Assembly: GCA_007136565.1 (NCBI GenBank)
Contig: SLGS01000089.1
Coordinates: 1-10,527 of the forward strand
Source: Clostridia bacterium
Lineage (GTDB): Bacteria; Bacillota; Sulfobacillia; SLMV01
DNA: 10,527 nucleotides
Reading direction: 5' to 3'
In this document: positions 1 to 5,621 of the stretch, piece by piece
How the letters are laid out: every line of letters starts with the position of its first letter
Numbering within the stretch: the first letter of the stretch is position 1
The notes under the pieces: model-generated
The model's database searches: none
What the model saw: the letters and a program-made list of their open reading frames with translations, nothing else
Told to the model about the DNA's origin: nothing
Made by a program: the position numbers and the translations under genes

Positions 1-344
1 AGGTAGGATCCCGCCGCGGTAAACAGTGGATGAAATGAAACCAGGACCGTCGAGGCCGCTACGGTGGTGTAAGCGAGGGATGTGATCCACAGTCCGAAAT
101 GGGCCGCGAGAAACACGCCCGCCACGACCGCCCCCAGTGCCGAGGCGCGATCGAAGTAACGATATCCCGCCGGATACCTGAGGGAAAGTCCGGCGTGTAT
201 CAAGGCGGCGTACATCAACCGATAGAATGCAATCACCAGGGAAGGGGCGGTGGATAGTCGCACTAGAATGGAAGCCGAGGAAATCCCCGCGACGGCGAGT
301 ACGAGAATGAAACCCGGAGCGGGCAGGGATCTCTTCGAGGGCAC
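1..344 (-). CDS. EamA/DMT-superfamily transporter, N-terminal part (cut by window edge)
   Basis: Translating the minus strand from a GTG at 344 gives 114 codons with no stop before the window edge, so only about the first third of a usual 280-300 residue protein is visible. The product is very hydrophobic. Its first half contains a helix at about residues 11-28 (FILVLAVAGISSASILVRLS), then an AFYRLMYAAL segment, then GVFLAAHFGLWITSLAYTTV and a VLVSFHPLF segment. These are typical landmarks of the first EamA repeat of drug/metabolite transporters of the inner membrane; the substrate cannot be told. The start is supported by GGAGG at 357-353, eight bases before the GTG, and by a gap of only 15 bases after the preceding gene's stop at 360, so the two are probably cotranscribed. 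What I see is the family pattern; export or uptake is inference. Confidence 0.82.
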   Translation of the reverse strand, partial: MPSKRSLPAPGFILVLAVAGISSASILVRLSTAPSLVIAFYRLMYAALIHAGLSLRYPAGYRYFDRASALGAVVAGVFLAAHFGLWITSLAYTTVAASTVLVSFHPLFTAAGSY

Positions 345-359
345 CGCAAAAACCTCCGT

Positions 360-773
360 TCACCACCGATAGGATGCATCGAGGAGCACCAGAGAAATGT
401 ACGCAACCCAAGCCAACGGGCCCGGCGGCAGGACGATTCCCCACAACAGCTCAACTAGACCAACCACCGCCGAGATCACCAGGGCTACCGTCAGATAGCC
501 GATCGAAACTTCCCTGGAGTCCGCCGGGGACATACGTAACGAGGGCCAGCGATGATACACGAAGAATTCCCCGAGGGTCCCGGTGAGGATGAATGATCCG
601 AAAGTCCTCCCCCACCCGGGCATCCCTGGAATCAACTGGTCGATTTGAAGGCCTAGGATGTAGAGGGAGGCGGCGAGGAGCAACCCGAGCCCCCAAATGC
701 CGGGGGCTCCGAGGCTCGGCAGGCGTTCGGTGCCGCCGCCCCCTCCACGGCCCCTCGAACTATCGGCGGCCAT
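360..773 (-). CDS. Unrecognised small membrane protein with about four transmembrane helices
   Basis: This 137-residue product matches no family I recognise. The N-terminus is polar and glycine-rich, with a GRGGGGG stretch at residues 8-14. Four hydrophobic segments follow at about 25-45, 56-74, 89-114 and 117-133, and the protein ends in SYRW. I chose the ATG at 773 over an upstream in-frame start at 872. The longer form would overlap the preceding TPR gene and read through the intergenic palindrome, while a GGGGAGGG purine run lies just before 773. The gene sits 67 bases after the TPR gene and 15 bases before the transporter gene, suggesting one transcript with the transporter. The Noc-box palindrome (803-818) lies about 30 bases upstream of its start codon, so occupancy of that site could affect its expression (inference). 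Confidence 0.7.
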   Translation of the reverse strand: MAADSSRGRGGGGGTERLPSLGAPGIWGLGLLLAASLYILGLQIDQLIPGMPGWGRTFGSFILTGTLGEFFVYHRWPSLRMSPADSREVSIGYLTVALVISAVVGLVELLWGIVLPPGPLAWVAYISLVLLDASYRW

Positions 774-802
774 AGGGAACCCTCCCCTCGGATGCGCGTG
801 GA

Positions 803-818
803 TATTTCCCGGGAAATA
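803..818. promoter_or_regulatory. Noc-binding site (NBS), perfect 16-bp palindrome
   Basis: The sequence TATTTCCCGGGAAATA is a perfect palindrome in the non-coding gap between the TPR gene (stop at 841) and the four-helix membrane gene (start at 773). It is identical to the published Noc-binding sequence of Bacillus subtilis (core ATTTCCCGGGAAAT). A noc gene lies in the same window about 5.5 kb away. Noc loads onto such sites, spreads with CTP and binds the membrane to keep the division septum off the nucleoid. Its position upstream of a membrane gene would also allow a side effect on transcription. Confidence 0.85.
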
Positions 819-840
819 CTCTCTACGTTTCGGAATCTCG

Positions 841-1437
841 CTACAAGAGGGTGAGCCCCAGGATGGCGACACCGAGAACTATAAGGGGGACGACTCCGCC
901 CAGGCAGCCGAATCTCCGCCTGCGCCGGGGGACATCCTCCTTGTCGTAGTTCCGTGTCTCACCGCTACCCATGTCTTCGGCGGACTCCGCACCTCGACCG
1001 AATGCCATGATCTTTTGGCTGCGCTTGAAGTGGTTGACCTGCTTATCGACCTTGCCCACTCGCTTGTAGGCAGCCGCGATGTTGTTGTGGGCCACCGAGT
1101 AGTCGGGGTCGTACTTCAACGCCTTCTTGTAGAGAGCGATGGCCAGTTCGTTCTCTCCTCGATCCAGGTAGATATTTCCCAGGTTTGAGAGGGCTGGAAC
1201 GAACTCGTGGTCTATAACAACCGCATCGAAGAAACAACGTTCGGCGTGTTCCATCTCGCCCATGCGAGCATAGGCAACGCCGGCCTTGTTAATTGCGTAG
1301 GCGTTTTCGGGATCTCCCTCTATGACCTCCAAGTAGATCCTGAGGGCCTCCCAGTTGTCTCCGACGGTCAGCCTCTCGTCCGCCTTGTCGAGGGCATCCT
1401 GTGAATCCGAGGTAGCACTCTGTTCCTCTTCGGTCAT
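841..1437 (-). CDS. Tail-anchored tetratricopeptide repeat (TPR) protein
   Basis: The 198-residue product has four consecutive TPR units at about residues 13-46, 47-80, 81-114 and 115-148. They show the usual pattern of G, Y, A and P positions, for example NKAGVAYARMGEMEHA and SNLGNIYLDRGENELA. A polar linker follows, then an RRRRR cluster at 171-175 and one hydrophobic helix at about 178-198 that ends the protein. This suggests a single-pass, tail-anchored protein with the TPR scaffold in the cytoplasm; TPRs bind protein partners, and the partner here is unknown. I chose the ATG at 1437 rather than an in-frame start at 1509 because GGGAGGAGG (1454-1446) lies eight bases upstream of it and an extended -10 promoter element falls inside the longer form. 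The gene probably has its own promoter. Confidence 0.85.
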   Translation of the reverse strand: MTEEEQSATSDSQDALDKADERLTVGDNWEALRIYLEVIEGDPENAYAINKAGVAYARMGEMEHAERCFFDAVVIDHEFVPALSNLGNIYLDRGENELAIALYKKALKYDPDYSVAHNNIAAAYKRVGKVDKQVNHFKRSQKIMAFGRGAESAEDMGSGETRNYDKEDVPRRRRRFGCLGGVVPLIVLGVAILGLTLL

Positions 1438-1445
1438 TGCCAAAA

Positions 1446-1454
1446 CCTCCTCCC
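1446..1454 (-). promoter_or_regulatory. Strong ribosome binding site deciding the TPR start
   Basis: GGGAGGAGG on the minus strand lies eight bases before the ATG at 1437. It is the strongest Shine-Dalgarno match in this part of the window and fixes that ATG, rather than the upstream start at 1509, as the translation start. Confidence 0.8.
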
Positions 1455-1497
1455 GATGGGCGCGGAATTTCCCCCACCCATCACCGAGTCGATGAAC

Positions 1498-1506
1498 ATC
1501 ATACCA
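1498..1506 (-). promoter_or_regulatory. Extended -10 promoter element for the TPR gene
   Basis: Reading the minus strand, 1506-1498 is TGGTATGAT, a TGn-TATAAT type extended -10 with one mismatch in the hexamer. The -35 region at the expected distance (around acgcca) is poor, which extended -10 promoters tolerate. Transcription would start near 1491 and give a leader of about 55 bases including the ribosome binding site. Only the sequence match supports this. Confidence 0.5.
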
Positions 1507-1540
1507 CAAGCGAAACGAAATGGCGTCCCCGGCCGGGCAT

Positions 1541-1591
1541 GCCCCGAAAAGCGCCGGGGCGGCGCGGCCACCTTCAGCCGATCGCCGCCCC
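1541..1591 (-). terminator. GC-rich inverted repeats after the ATC-hydrolase-like gene
   Basis: Two stems lie in the gap after the stop at 1619. A 9-bp perfect repeat, ggggcggcg at 1556-1564 with cgccgcccc at 1583-1591, has an 18-base loop. An overlapping 6-bp pair, gccccg at 1541-1546 with cggggc at 1555-1560, has an 8-base loop. The two share bases and would be alternative folds. No clear run of T follows on the minus strand, so this is at best a non-canonical terminator. It separates the upstream transcript from the TPR gene's promoter. Confidence 0.35.
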
Positions 1592-1618
1592 GCGCTCGAG
1601 CAGCTTATATGAACGATG

Positions 1619-2143
1619 CTAACAACCCGAGTTGTTCTTGCGCCTGATTACGATTTCGCAGAAGGAATCTCCGTCGAGGACATTGTGCTCATGTACGCAC
1701 TCGAGATCGGGATTGTACCCTTCCACCTTCGCCTGGTCCACCCAGCAGTATATCCGCCCGAGCTCCTCTTCCCCCTGCTCGGCGAAGACAACGGCCAGTG
1801 GGCAGGTCTTCGTTTGGACCTGCTCGCGCCCATCGGGGAGTTCTACGCTTTCGCGCCGCCATCCCCGGGATGGGAGATCGGCGACGGCGCCGAAGTTTTC
1901 CGGCGTGGGTTCCAACTTCATTTCATCGGTGCCAGATCTAACCTCGCGCCCACATTCACGACCGTACTCCATCACGACCTGTTTGATGAGCTCACGCCCC
2001 TCCTCTTCCCCCAAGCGGTCTATGATGGCGCGGGAGAAGTTCAGAAACAGTAGCGCCGTACGCCTTGCCATCAGCCATACATCCTGTTCCCATTGATCTT
2101 CGGGCTCGGGCCCTCCCCAACGGATCCTGGTGAAATCGCTCAC
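1619..2143 (-). CDS. L-2-amino-thiazoline-4-carboxylate (ATC) hydrolase-like family protein
   Basis: The 174-residue soluble protein has an N-terminal helical region (about 20-68) and a C-terminal part with spaced conserved-looking cysteines and acidic residues. These are CP at 114-115, YCWVD at 132-136, GYNPD at 142-146, and H151 through LDGDSFCEI at 156-164. This layout resembles the family annotated as L-2-amino-thiazoline-4-carboxylic acid hydrolase-like, which is common in anaerobic bacteria. Most members have no proven substrate, so cysteine-precursor hydrolysis should not be assumed. The start is GTG at 2143, with AGGGGG eight bases upstream. It stands apart from both neighbours, with gaps of 199 bases upstream and 181 downstream, so it is probably its own transcription unit. 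The C-terminus (RRKNNSGC) ends in cysteine. Family call moderate, reading frame good. Confidence 0.65.
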   Translation of the reverse strand: MSDFTRIRWGGPEPEDQWEQDVWLMARRTALLFLNFSRAIIDRLGEEEGRELIKQVVMEYGRECGREVRSGTDEMKLEPTPENFGAVADLPSRGWRRESVELPDGREQVQTKTCPLAVVFAEQGEEELGRIYCWVDQAKVEGYNPDLECVHEHNVLDGDSFCEIVIRRKNNSGC

Positions 2144-2227
2144 ACTCGTTGCCCCCTATCCCCTGGATGACCTTACACGACATCGCGACCTGTTAAGCCC
2201 ATAATCAGCGTGATCCCGCCAGCCCGC

Positions 2228-2256
2228 CCCGACTCGGATTCTCCTGAGTGGTCGGG
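2228..2256. repeat. Imperfect inverted repeat in the gap upstream of the ATC-hydrolase-like gene
   Basis: CCCGACTC at 2228-2235 pairs with GAG (2246-2248) and TCGGG (2252-2256) across a three-base bulge, with a loop of ten bases. It lies in the 199-base non-coding gap, about 85 bases before the GTG start. It could form a hairpin in the leader or be an operator. I see no convincing -35/-10 pair to anchor it. Confidence 0.3.
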
Positions 2257-2307
2257 CAATTCTCTCGTTCACCTCTATCGAATTCGTCATCCGTCTCGCT
2301 ATTCCCG

Positions 2308-2321
2308 CCCCGCCGACGGGG
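2308..2321 (-). terminator. Short GC hairpin just after the phosphoribosyltransferase gene
   Basis: CCCCG, a four-base loop and CGGGG form a very stable short stem about 20 bases after the stop codon at 2343. No T-run follows on the minus strand, so it is a possible but weak transcription end for the DUF554-kinase-phosphoribosyltransferase set. Confidence 0.35.
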
Positions 2322-2342
2322 ATGGCAGTAGATGATACGCCG

Positions 2343-2960
2343 TCAAGAGGCGGCACTTAGCAAGCGGAGAACCTCCTCATCGGACACCGGCTCAAAGGAT
2401 CTATAGAACTGTCCCACCGCCATGAACGCTTTCGGGATGCCGAGCGTAACCAGCACGTCGGCTTCTTCTTGGAGAGCGGCGGCCGCCTCCGGAGAGGCAA
2501 CGGGCACTGCAACGACCAAGCACTTTGCACCGGAGGCGCGAATGGATCTCGCCGCCGCCATGGTCGTATAGCCGGTTGCCGCCCCGTCATCCACCATGAC
2601 AACGCGTTGTCCCGCTATATCGCTTGTTTGCCCGTATTTTCGCTGTCTAGCCCGCAATTCCTGCATGGCCGTTTCGAGGCAAGATTGGAGATCGGTTCTC
2701 CCCAGGCGCATCGCCCAGGCCGAGTCCAATACCGGGTCGATGCCGTTCGCCACGGCTCCTATCGCCAGCTCCGGGTTCTGGGGCGCACGGATCTTGATGG
2801 CGTGAACGGGGGCAAGGCTTGCCCCGAGGGCGTTCGCTACCGGTGCCGCCACGACGATCCCGCCCCGAGGAACCCCCAGGACAGAATGGAAGACCCCTTC
2901 TTCGCGGTCCATCACCGCCTTTGCGAGCAATATGCCCGCTTCCGTTCGATTCTCGAACAT
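2343..2960 (-). CDS. Predicted phosphoribosyltransferase (COG1926 type)
   Basis: The 205-residue protein opens with a FENRTEAG segment, then LGVPRGGIVVAAPVANALGA (28-47), APQNPELAIGAVA (59-71) and the PRPP-binding loop VVMVDDGAATGYT at 120-132. It closes with AVGQFYRSFEPVSDEEV (181-197). These are the landmarks of the stand-alone phosphoribosyltransferases of COG1926, and the length is normal. The family transfers or removes a phosphoribosyl group using the PRPP fold, but its acceptor is generally not established. I chose the ATG at 2960 over the in-frame GTG at 2969 because GAGGAGG (2975-2969) lies exactly eight bases before the ATG and overlaps the GTG. It begins 18 bases after the lipid-kinase stop at 2979, so the two are probably cotranscribed. 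A link to lipid or nucleotide metabolism is only suggested by this pairing. Confidence 0.85.
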   Translation of the reverse strand: MFENRTEAGILLAKAVMDREEGVFHSVLGVPRGGIVVAAPVANALGASLAPVHAIKIRAPQNPELAIGAVANGIDPVLDSAWAMRLGRTDLQSCLETAMQELRARQRKYGQTSDIAGQRVVMVDDGAATGYTTMAAARSIRASGAKCLVVAVPVASPEAAAALQEEADVLVTLGIPKAFMAVGQFYRSFEPVSDEEVLRLLSAAS

Positions 2961-2978
2961 TCGAATCACCTCCTCGTG

Positions 2979-3968
2979 TCAGAAGAGGACTGGCAGGGCC
3001 CCTGGCAAAACTCCTATCTCCGCGCCACCGGTGCCCACGGGATCACCGTCGGCGTGTATGTGGGTCCCCGACGGCCCGCGAATGGTGGCCTTGGCCGCCC
3101 TGTAGTAGGCTACCTCGGGTTCGCCGAGATGCCCCCCTCGGAAAGTGCTCGCGAGGATCTTCAATAACTTGGTCCGGCGCACGCGCCTCGCCAACAGGAC
3201 GTCCAAGAGCCCATCAACCGGATTCGCGTGGGGCAGCAACATTATCCCACCTCCGATGTACCGCCCAATCCCCGCGGATGCCAACAAGAAGTCGTCCTCT
3301 AGGAATAAAGACCCGTCCGCCCCGGGTCCCACGGGGGCCCATCCCGGCTGGACGAAGCCCTCAACGGTGCGAACCCCCTCCAGGCACACGGACAGGCGGC
3401 GATTGTTCAAGGCTATGAAGCCCGCCAGAACACCCAGGACGTACGGCAGGGCGCCGCCCAGGATCCTGGGCAGCCTATTGGCCATGGCGGCGGAGTCCGC
3501 ATCGAACCCCAGGCCACACATGTTGACGAAATAGGTGGGCTCACCATCGAATGGCCGGATCAGACCCACGTCAATGCGGCGCACCGCCTCGCTCGCCTCG
3601 TTTTGGCTACCCCACGACGCTGCGGGTTCGCAATCCAGGCCGAAGGTTCGCGCGAAATCATTACCCCGGCCCAGGGGTATCGCCCCGAACAAGGGTCCAT
3701 CGTAACCTTGGTGCCCATTAGCGCCCAGGAGGCCGTTGACCACCTCGTGGATGGTTCCATCCCCACCAACGGCGAAAGCCACATCGTAACCGTTCCCGGC
3801 GATGTGCCTGGCAACCCGCATCGCGTGCCCCGGGTATTCGCTGACGAATTCGTCGACCGGCGCGCGGGCTACGGCCAGCTCCCTGAGGGCCTTCCAACCC
3901 CTCAGGGCTTTCCCGCCTCCCGCTATCGGGTTGATCACCGCCGCGATGCGGCGCTTGGTAATCCCCAT
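2979..3968 (-). CDS. Diacylglycerol kinase/YegS-family lipid kinase
   Basis: The 329-residue protein has the DAGK catalytic layout: NPIAGGGK at 13-20, the nucleotide-binding GGDGT at 68-72 with following EVVNGL, and PLGRGNDFAR at 98-107. The C-terminal lobe carries PHANPVDGLLDVLLA (246-260) and HADGDP (305-310). Family members phosphorylate diacylglycerol or related lipids at the inner face of the membrane, recycling diacylglycerol into phospholipid synthesis. The exact lipid cannot be read from sequence. The third position of the usual PLGTGND motif is R (PLGRGND), a tolerated variation. I chose the ATG at 3968 because GGAG (3980-3977) is eight bases upstream, while an in-frame ATG at 3986 has no such site. 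It lies 27 bases after the DUF554 gene and 18 before the phosphoribosyltransferase gene. Confidence 0.9.
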   Translation of the reverse strand: MGITKRRIAAVINPIAGGGKALRGWKALRELAVARAPVDEFVSEYPGHAMRVARHIAGNGYDVAFAVGGDGTIHEVVNGLLGANGHQGYDGPLFGAIPLGRGNDFARTFGLDCEPAASWGSQNEASEAVRRIDVGLIRPFDGEPTYFVNMCGLGFDADSAAMANRLPRILGGALPYVLGVLAGFIALNNRRLSVCLEGVRTVEGFVQPGWAPVGPGADGSLFLEDDFLLASAGIGRYIGGGIMLLPHANPVDGLLDVLLARRVRRTKLLKILASTFRGGHLGEPEVAYYRAAKATIRGPSGTHIHADGDPVGTGGAEIGVLPGALPVLF

Positions 3969-3995
3969 TGCAAAAGCTCCGTCCATTTTGGAATG

Positions 3996-4685
3996 CTAAC
4001 CGGCAAGCCCTGGAAGCAAGATCGCCAGTATCGGCGCGATGAAGATCGCGGGCAAAAGGTTGGCCACCCTGATCTGTACCATTCCGAGCATGTTCAGTCC
4101 CAAGGCAATTATCAAAGATCCCCCGACCGCGCTCAGGTAAGCGATGGTCCCATCCGTCAATGCCGGCGCCAGCGCCGACGCGGAGATCGCTATCGCACCC
4201 TGGTACAAGAGAACCGCGGCAGCGGAAAAGTAGACCCCGGGACCCATGGCCGAGGCCAGGACCGTCGACGTAACGCCATCCAAGAGACTCTTTGCGTAAA
4301 GGGTCGAGTGGTTGCCCAGCAAGCCGCCCTGGATCGCCCCGAGTATCGCCATCGGCCCTACGCAAAAAATAAGAGTGGCCGTCAGGGCGGCATCCGCGAC
4401 TCGCCCCCCGGCGAAACCGGACGAAACCCGATCAGCGAGCGCCTGCAGCCGGTCGTGGATCCCGAAGGCCTCCCCGATACCTCCGCCAACCGCCAGGCTT
4501 ATGATCGTTATCACGGGGTTGTGCGGGGTGAGTGCCGACTCCACCCCGATGACCAGCACGGCCAGGGCTACGCCCGCCGTCACCGTCTCTACGATCTTGT
4601 CCGACATCCCCCGGAGCACCAGTGATCCGAGGGTCGCGCCGACGAGGATTGCCAGCACGTTTACGAGAGTGCCCGTCAATCCCAT
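3996..4685 (-). CDS. DUF554-family membrane protein
   Basis: The 229-residue, strongly hydrophobic protein matches the DUF554 (YdfK/YqgA-like) pattern. It begins MGLTGTLVNVLAILVGATLG, has ISLAVGGGIGE in the first third, then IFCVGPMAILGAIQGGLLG and KSLLDGVTS in the middle. It ends with QGAIAI, SAVGGSLIIALGLNMLG and LLPAIFIAPIL. About six to seven transmembrane helices are expected. The function of the family is not established; a transport role has been suggested from its fold. It follows parB by 60 bases, and that gap contains the parS-like palindrome. In my recollection DUF554 genes recur next to parB in clostridial genomes, so the pairing looks ancestral rather than accidental. Start ATG 4685; GGAGGGGG lies directly upstream with short spacing. 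Confidence 0.88.
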   Translation of the reverse strand: MGLTGTLVNVLAILVGATLGSLVLRGMSDKIVETVTAGVALAVLVIGVESALTPHNPVITIISLAVGGGIGEAFGIHDRLQALADRVSSGFAGGRVADAALTATLIFCVGPMAILGAIQGGLLGNHSTLYAKSLLDGVTSTVLASAMGPGVYFSAAAVLLYQGAIAISASALAPALTDGTIAYLSAVGGSLIIALGLNMLGMVQIRVANLLPAIFIAPILAILLPGLAG

Positions 4686-4715
4686 GCCCCCTCCGCCGTG
4701 AACGCGGAGCGGGAG

Positions 4716-4729
4716 GTTCCACGTGGAAC
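4716..4729. promoter_or_regulatory. parS centromere-like site
   Basis: GTTCCACGTGGAAC is a perfect 14-bp palindrome in the 60-base gap between parB and the DUF554 gene. On the minus strand it reads TGTTCCACGTGGAACC. That matches the parS consensus TGTTNCACGTGAAACA at all positions but two, keeping the central CACGTG. It is the only parS-like CACGTG palindrome I found in the window. A further GTTCC half-site lies at 4737-4741. ParB would nucleate here, clamp and spread with CTP, and could load condensin (SMC). Proximity to parB makes this a strong candidate. Confidence 0.82.
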
Positions 4730-4745
4730 ACGCGGGGTTCCGGCG

Positions 4746-5621
4746 TCAGGCATCCTCCTCCACCCCCAGGCTCCCCAGGAGGCGCTCGAGTTCGTCGTAA
4801 TCCCGATACTCGATGACGATGCTCCCCTTCTTCCCGCGCGCCTTCAGGCGAACCCTGGCGCTCAGGGCCGCGGTCAGGCGATGCTCTATGTCGCGGAGGA
4901 AGACGTCCTGCGCGCCACCCTCGTCCTCCGCGCTATCGCCGACGGACGGCTGCCGGGGTTGGGGCTCCCAGGAGGGAGCGGCGCGCTCGGCTGCCCTGAC
5001 GGAAAGGCCGCGTTCGGCGATGTGATGGGCGAAGGCCTCGCGCCTCTCCTCGGGCACGCCCATAATGACCTTCGCGTGCCCCATGCTGATCCTGCCCTCG
5101 CCGATTAGGGCCTGGACCGCTTCGGGTAACCCGAGCAATCTCAGGACGTTGGCCACCTGCGGCCTGCTCACCCCAACCCGCTCGGCCAATTCTCGCTGGT
5201 TCAACCCGAACTCGTCTTGGAGCACACGATATGCCCGGGCCTCTTCAACAGGGTTCAGGTCCTCCCTCTGGAGATTTTCGATCAAGGCGATCTCCATGAC
5301 GTCCCTGTCGCCCAAATCCTCGACCAGGGCCGGTATTTCGGCCAATCCCGCCAGCATAGCAGCGCGCCACCTGCGTTCTCCGGCGATTAATTCATACCCC
5401 GCCCCGGCCGGTCTCAGTATTATGGGTTGCACCACCCCGTGAACCGAGATCGAATCCGCCAATTCCTTCAGTTTTTCCTCGTCAAAGGTCCTGCGCGGCT
5501 GGAATGGATTGGGGGAAATATCGTCCAGCGCCACCGCGACGACGTCCGCCGAATCCGAGTCGGACCCCGAAGCCAAGAGCGCATCCAAACCTTTACCCAG
5601 CCGCGGCGTCTTTTTCGACAT
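4746..5621 (-). CDS. parB: Chromosome-partitioning protein ParB (Spo0J)
   Basis: The 291-residue protein has the complete ParB plan. It has the N-terminal ParA-stimulating peptide with RLGKGLDALL (7-16), the ParB/Srx CTPase domain with PNPFQPR (37-43), GERRWRA (81-87) and ENLQRED (115-121), and a helix-turn-helix around 140-190. After a variable acidic linker comes a C-terminal dimerisation segment ending IVIEYRDYDELERLLGSLG. Positions reported to set parS specificity read R153, V159, G164 and G181, the ParB-type pattern at 153 and 181. It acts as a CTP-dependent DNA clamp at parS with ParA and condensin. The frame overlaps the end of parA by 29 bases, with AGGAG about ten bases before the ATG at 5621, so translation is probably coupled. 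Confidence 0.96.
   Translation of the reverse strand: MSKKTPRLGKGLDALLASGSDSDSADVVAVALDDISPNPFQPRRTFDEEKLKELADSISVHGVVQPIILRPAGAGYELIAGERRWRAAMLAGLAEIPALVEDLGDRDVMEIALIENLQREDLNPVEEARAYRVLQDEFGLNQRELAERVGVSRPQVANVLRLLGLPEAVQALIGEGRISMGHAKVIMGVPEERREAFAHHIAERGLSVRAAERAAPSWEPQPRQPSVGDSAEDEGGAQDVFLRDIEHRLTAALSARVRLKARGKKGSIVIEYRDYDELERLLGSLGVEEDA

Noticed and set aside
774..872. Longer form of the four-helix membrane protein starting at 872
   Set aside because: It would overlap the TPR gene and translate the palindromic Noc box; the ATG at 773 has a suitable purine-rich site.
1174..1187. ATTTCCCAGGTTTG, a possible second Noc box
   Set aside because: Only the left half matches; it lies inside the TPR coding region and scores 9 of 14.
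697..1188. Long plus-strand open frames here and opposite parB, the lipid kinase and hisA
   Set aside because: They are antisense to clearly recognisable genes, have low-complexity Arg/Pro/Ser-rich products, and arise from GC-rich codon use.
1438..1509. N-terminal extension of the TPR protein (MWYDVHRL...)
   Set aside because: The extension contains the promoter -10 and the strong ribosome binding site of the internal ATG, and adds no repeat or domain.
2156..2356. Small 66-codon minus-strand frame between the phosphoribosyltransferase and ATC-hydrolase-like genes
   Set aside because: It overlaps the upstream gene's end, lacks a ribosome binding site at its starts, and its composition looks random.
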